Shown in pieces: positions 60,941 through 64,000 of a stretch of 64,000 nucleotides of DNA (within the stretch, counting starts at the first letter, position 1; each line of letters starts with the position of its first letter). Location of the stretch: contig NZ_CP034443.1 of the NCBI RefSeq assembly GCF_003952365.1, forward strand, positions 434,001-498,000, written 5' to 3'. A program made the position numbers and the translations under genes. This DNA comes from Mesorhizobium sp. M9A.F.Ca.ET.002.03.1.2. GTDB taxonomy: Bacteria; Pseudomonadota; Alphaproteobacteria; Rhizobiales; Rhizobiaceae. Below the pieces are notes generated by a model. That model worked only from the letters and a program-made list of their open reading frames with translations. It made no database searches and had not been told where the DNA came from.

Positions 60941-61717
60941 TCAAAGCTTCCAGCCCGAATGAAGCGCAGCGATGCCGCCGGAATAATTGCGGAAAGACGC
61001 GCGGTCGAAGCCCGCGCGGGTGATCATGGAAGCAAAATTCACCTGATTGGGAAATTTGCGGATCGATTCGACCAGATAGGAATAGGGCTCATCGTCGCCG
61101 GTAACCACCTTGCCGATCCTGGGGATGAAGTTGAACGACCACGCCTCATAGACCTTGTCGAGCAGCGGCATGTCGACCTCGGAAAATTCGAGGCAGAGAA
61201 AGCGCCCGCCGGGCTTCAGCACACGATAGGCTTCCGCAAGCGCCACATCGATGCGCGGCACGTTGCGAATGCCGAAAGCGATCGTGTAGGCGTCGAAACT
61301 GGCGTCGGCGAAGGGCAGTTCCTCGGCATTGGCCTCGACGAAATCGGTATTTGCCGTCAGGCCCTTTTTCTCGGCCCGCTCGCGGCCGACGGCGAGCATC
61401 GAGCCGTTGATGTCGAGAACCGTGGCGTGAGCGTTCCTGCCGCTCGCCTCGACGATGCGGAAGGCGATGTCGCCGGTGCCGCCGGCAACGTCGAGAACGC
61501 TCCAGCCCGGTCGCTTCGGCGGATTGAGCCATGCGACCATGGCGTCCTTCCACAGCCGGTGCAGACCGGCCGACATCAGGTCGTTCATCAGATCGTAGCG
61601 GTTCGCCACCTTGTGGAAAACGTCGTTGACCAGGGACTGCTTCTCGCCCGCCCCTACCCGCTTGAAACCATAGGAGGTCTCCATGCCGCCAACGGCCGTG
61701 GTTCTCTCAACCGACAT
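60941..61717 (-). CDS. ubiE: ubiquinone/menaquinone C-methyltransferase UbiE
   Basis: A 258-residue SAM-dependent methyltransferase that makes the C-methylation of 2-polyprenyl-6-methoxy-benzoquinol. [29 protein letters not shown] is the UbiE signature near the N-terminus. SAM binding is in [47 protein letters not shown] and LCLEFSEV follow; [12 protein letters not shown] closes it as in the family. It heads the ubiE-ubiB-coaBC block and is divergent from add. Confidence 0.96.
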   Translation of the reverse strand: MSVERTTAVGGMETSYGFKRVGAGEKQSLVNDVFHKVANRYDLMNDLMSAGLHRLWKDAMVAWLNPPKRPGWSVLDVAGGTGDIAFRIVEASGRNAHATVLDINGSMLAVGRERAEKKGLTANTDFVEANAEELPFADASFDAYTIAFGIRNVPRIDVALAEAYRVLKPGGRFLCLEFSEVDMPLLDKVYEAWSFNFIPRIGKVVTGDDEPYSYLVESIRKFPNQVNFASMITRAGFDRASFRNYSGGIAALHSGWKL

Positions 61718-61865
61718 TATTTTTGATCCGCCATAAAACCGGCGGGACCATAGCCGATCGATGGTGCGGACGCTATTGTTTAAGGCGCGGTGTTCGGCCG
61801 CGCTTCCCGGTCATGGAATCATGCTTATGGGTCCACGACCTGGATTGACCTGACGGGATGACTGC

Positions 61866-62840
61866 ATGCCTTTGAAAGCGGAACTGCACTGCCATATCGA
61901 AGGGGCAGCGGCGCCCGAACTCGTCATCCGCCAGGCGCAGAAATACGGCAAGGACACCTCGCCCTACATTCAGAACGGCTCATTCGTCTGGCATGATTTC
62001 ACCTCCTTCCTCGCCGCTTACGACTTCTCCTCCGACCTGTTCCGCACGGAGGAGGACTATGCGCGGCTGGCCGACCATTACCTGACCAGCCTCGCCCGCG
62101 ACGGCGCCATCTATTCAGAGGTATTCACTTCGCCGGACCACGCCGGCAAGGCCGGCCTGTCGCCCAAGGCCTATACGGACGCGCTCGGCGAAGGCATCGC
62201 GCGCGCCAGGGCCAAGACCGGTATCGAGGGCCGCATGATCGTTACCGGCGTGCGCAACGCCGGCGTCGAATCGATCGAGCAGGCGGCGCGCTTCGCGGCT
62301 CGCTGCGGGCATCCGCTGGTCACCGGCTTCGGCGTCGCCGGCGACGAGCGGATAGGCGATCTGGAGGACTATGTCAGAGCTTTCGAAATCGCGCGTGAGG
62401 CCGGTCTCGGCATCACCGTCCATGCCGGCGAACTGATGGGCTGGGAGAGCGTCAAAGCCGCGCTCGACCACATCCGCCCGTCCCGCATCGGCCATGGCGT
62501 GCGGGCCATCGAAAACCCCGACCTTGTCCGGCGCATCGCCGACGAAGGCGTCGTGCTCGAATGCTGCCCCGGCTCCAACATCGCGCTGAAGGTCTTCGAC
62601 AGTTTCGCCGACCACCCTTTTCCGGCGCTGCGCGCGGCGGGCTGCAAGGTGACGCTCAACTCCGACGACCCGCCCTATTTCTGGACGTCGCTGAAGCGCG
62701 AATACGACATCGCCGCCGAGCATTTCTCGATGAACGAGAAGGCGCTCGCCGCCGTCACCAGAACGGCAATAGAGGCCGCCTTCGTCGACAGGAAGACCAG
62801 GGCGATGCTGCTGGACCGGCTGGACGTGAAGGGCAGGTGA
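61866..62840 (+). CDS. add: adenosine deaminase family protein
   Basis: A 324-residue zinc amidohydrolase of purine salvage (adenosine to inosine; the short alphaproteobacterial type may prefer adenine). Zn ligands are in [11 protein letters not shown] (HxH), ITVHAGE (His, with catalytic Glu nearby) and [10 protein letters not shown] (Asp pair). [15 protein letters not shown] is also conserved. The stop codon TGA at 62838 is itself part of the first unit of a heptamer array, and upp follows on the same strand, so both form a nucleobase-salvage unit. Confidence 0.92.
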   Translation: MPLKAELHCHIEGAAAPELVIRQAQKYGKDTSPYIQNGSFVWHDFTSFLAAYDFSSDLFRTEEDYARLADHYLTSLARDGAIYSEVFTSPDHAGKAGLSPKAYTDALGEGIARARAKTGIEGRMIVTGVRNAGVESIEQAARFAARCGHPLVTGFGVAGDERIGDLEDYVRAFEIAREAGLGITVHAGELMGWESVKAALDHIRPSRIGHGVRAIENPDLVRRIADEGVVLECCPGSNIALKVFDSFADHPFPALRAAGCKVTLNSDDPPYFWTSLKREYDIAAEHFSMNEKALAAVTRTAIEAAFVDRKTRAMLLDRLDVKGR

Positions 62841-62899
62841 ATGGTGAATGGTGAATGGTGAATGGTGAATGGTGAATGGTGAATGGTGAATGGTGAATG
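62837..62899 (+). repeat. heptamer array: nine copies of GTGAATG
   Basis: Nine perfect tandem copies of a 7-base unit, starting inside the add stop codon. No spacer between copies. The 62 bases after it separate it from a second, inverted array. Confidence 0.97.
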
Positions 62900-62961
62900 G
62901 TTCGCCCAACGCTTCGGTCCGTCAACCGCGAGTTTCCGCTCAACCAAGGACTCGCAAACCT

Positions 62962-62989
62962 ATTCACTATTCACTATTCACTATTCACC
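62962..62989 (+). repeat. heptamer array: four copies of TATTCAC (inverted, GTGAATA)
   Basis: Four perfect tandem copies. The reverse complement, GTGAATA, differs from the unit of the first array at one base only, so RNA from the two arrays can pair with one G-U or mismatch per unit. It ends 20 bases before the upp start codon. Confidence 0.97.
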
Positions 62990-63009
62990 TGCGCAGCTCG
63001 GAGAACACC

Positions 63010-63639
63010 ATGAAGGGCGTTACCGTCGTCGACCACCCGCTTGTCCAGCACAAGCTGACCATCATGCGCAAGAAGGAAACCTCGACGGCCGGCTTCCGGC
63101 GGCTGCTGCGCGAGATCTCGCTGCTGCTCGGCTATGAGGTCACCCGCAATCTCGAACTGACGACGACGACGATCGAAACGCCGATCGAGACGATGGAAGC
63201 GCCGACGCTGGAGGGCAAGAAGCTGGTCTTCGCCTCGGTGCTGCGCGCCGGCAACGGCTTGCTCGAAGGCCTGCTCGATCTGGTGCCGGCGGCGCGCGTC
63301 GCCCATATCGGTCTTTACCGCGATCATGAGACGCTGGAAGCGGTCGAATATTTCTTCAAGGCGCCGAGCGATCTCGCCGACCGGCTGGTGATCGTCGTCG
63401 ACCCGATGCTGGCGACCGCCAATTCGGCGATCGCGGCGATCGACAAGCTGAAAGGGCGTGGCGCCACCAATATCCGCTTCCTCTGCCTGCTGGCGGCGCC
63501 AGAGGGCATCGAGCGGTTCACCAAGGCGCATCCCGATGTTCCGGTCTTCACCGCTTCCATCGACCGCCAGCTCAACGAGAAGGGCTACATCATGCCCGGC
63601 CTCGGCGACGCCGGCGACCGCATGTACGGGACCAAATGA
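63010..63639 (+). CDS. upp: uracil phosphoribosyltransferase
   Basis: A 209-residue pyrimidine-salvage enzyme (uracil plus PRPP to UMP). The start at 63010 gives [20 protein letters not shown], with GGAG at 62999-63002; the frame is open upstream through the heptamer arrays but that part is not family-like. [28 protein letters not shown] and the uracil-binding [16 protein letters not shown] end are conserved. The PRPP loop reads [11 protein letters not shown], where ATGGS or ATGNS is usual. Confidence 0.95.
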   Translation: MKGVTVVDHPLVQHKLTIMRKKETSTAGFRRLLREISLLLGYEVTRNLELTTTTIETPIETMEAPTLEGKKLVFASVLRAGNGLLEGLLDLVPAARVAHIGLYRDHETLEAVEYFFKAPSDLADRLVIVVDPMLATANSAIAAIDKLKGRGATNIRFLCLLAAPEGIERFTKAHPDVPVFTASIDRQLNEKGYIMPGLGDAGDRMYGTK

Positions 63640-63642
63640 CCG

Positions 63643-63658
63643 TTAACCGATCGTTTAC
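63643..63658 (+). promoter_or_regulatory. possible CtrA-binding site
   Basis: TTAA-CCGATCG-TTTAC, the CtrA consensus TTAA-N7-TTAAC with one mismatch, 80 bp upstream of the protease gene and directly after upp. Confidence 0.45.
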
Positions 63659-63737
63659 GCAAATGCACGGTTTCGGCGCCGGTTAAAGCGGTAAACACCA
63701 TGTCGCGATAAGCATGGGCCTTCACGAAGGCAGGTCC

Positions 63738-64000
63738 ATGCTGCGCAAGCTTCTCATCCTTGGCGTGCTCGCCGGAACGTCGGCGTCGTTCCCGATCCTC
63801 TATCAGTCGAATCCGCGGATGCTGGACGGGCTGTTGAAATCGGCAGCCGGAGCCAGGCCGACTGTCGAAACGCAAACCGACCTGAACCTGGCCGCGGTTC
63901 CCGACAGGCCGGCGACGCCGCAGCCGCTCGGCCGCAAGGTCGTGGTCACGGCGGACGCGCGCGGGCATTTCACCTCGGCGTTCAAGCTAAACGGCCGACA
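63738..64000 (+). CDS. TIGR02281-type clan AA aspartic protease, partial
   Basis: Runs off the right edge; about 87 codons are visible from the ATG at 63738 (an in-frame ATG at 63714 is possible). The N-terminus MLRKLLILGVLAGTSASFPIL is a membrane anchor or signal. The last visible part, LGRKVVVTADARGHFTSAFKLNGR, matches the lead-in of the retropepsin-like TIGR02281 family, just before the expected catalytic Asp-Thr/Ser-Gly, which lies outside. The family is found in Rhizobiales; function unknown. Confidence 0.72.
   Translation, partial: MLRKLLILGVLAGTSASFPILYQSNPRMLDGLLKSAAGARPTVETQTDLNLAAVPDRPATPQPLGRKVVVTADARGHFTSAFKLNGR

Noticed and set aside
62837..62989. CRISPR array
   Set aside because: Units are 7 bases with no spacers between them; they are simple tandem heptamers.

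Overview
The window looks like chromosome of a Mesorhizobium-type alphaproteobacterium (Rhizobiales, Phyllobacteriaceae). The evidence is high GC, alphaproteobacterial signature genes (cpdR, DUF459, DUF992, a TIGR02281-type aspartic protease, a ubiE-ubiB-coaBC block), an MmgR/suhB-type small RNA beside an inositol-monophosphatase gene, an RpoH promoter with a ROSE-like leader on an Hsp20 gene, and many short palindromic intergenic repeats. It carries about 55 genes, one tRNA, one clear small RNA and one IS5-family insertion.

Layout. 1-6300: envelope and sugar-nucleotide genes (KdsD-type isomerase running off the left edge, beta-barrel porin, GalU, MltB-type transglycosylase, DUF459 protein). 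6300-17000: gltB-gltD, threonine aldolase, Hsp20, a hydrolase and an 834-bp IS5 element whose CTAG target duplication falls on the stop codon of hisN. 17200-21500: hisN, the MmgR-like sRNA, an N-formylglutamate amidohydrolase-like gene, cpdR, tRNA-Val, a small lipoprotein and GDP-fucose synthase. 21600-37940: a LacI-controlled catabolic island of about 16 kb. It joins a CUT1 sugar ABC importer to a 1,5-anhydrofructose-reductase-like enzyme, two GMC oxidoreductases, an SDR, an aldehyde dehydrogenase, a CoA-transferase and an enoyl-CoA hydratase. 37940-41400: DMT exporter, endonuclease/phosphatase-fold protein and Na+/H+ antiporter. 41490-45600: an ABC importer operon behind a three-repeat PhoB box. 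45750-53200: a five-gene operon (amidohydrolase, ethanolamine-type permease, glutamine-synthetase-like ligase, aldehyde dehydrogenase, iron alcohol dehydrogenase) facing an RpiR regulator. 53400-64000: rpsU, TPR lipoprotein, DUF992, an MFS transporter, coaBC-ubiB-ubiE, add, upp and the start of an aspartic protease gene.

The most unusual object is coaBC. Its N-terminus is a complete FitA-type ribbon-helix-helix antitoxin, including the C-terminal tail that normally binds the toxin, fused in frame to the CoA-biosynthesis enzyme. Immediately upstream lies a perfect 8-bp inverted repeat (17-bp spacer) overlapping a plausible -35 box. This looks like a toxin-antitoxin control cassette captured by an essential metabolic gene. 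Second is the 45758-52250 operon, whose content fits a gamma-glutamylated route for ethanolamine or a similar amino-alcohol (ligate to glutamate, oxidise twice, hydrolyse), next to a phosphate-starvation importer.

Other regulatory structure: paired LacI operators, an RpoH promoter with an SD-sequestering leader, hairpins directly after both ABC binding-protein genes and after gltB, a repeat family with covarying arms (57355 and 60797), and two facing heptamer arrays between add and upp. Functions are read from the sequence and from knowledge of the families; no database search was run.
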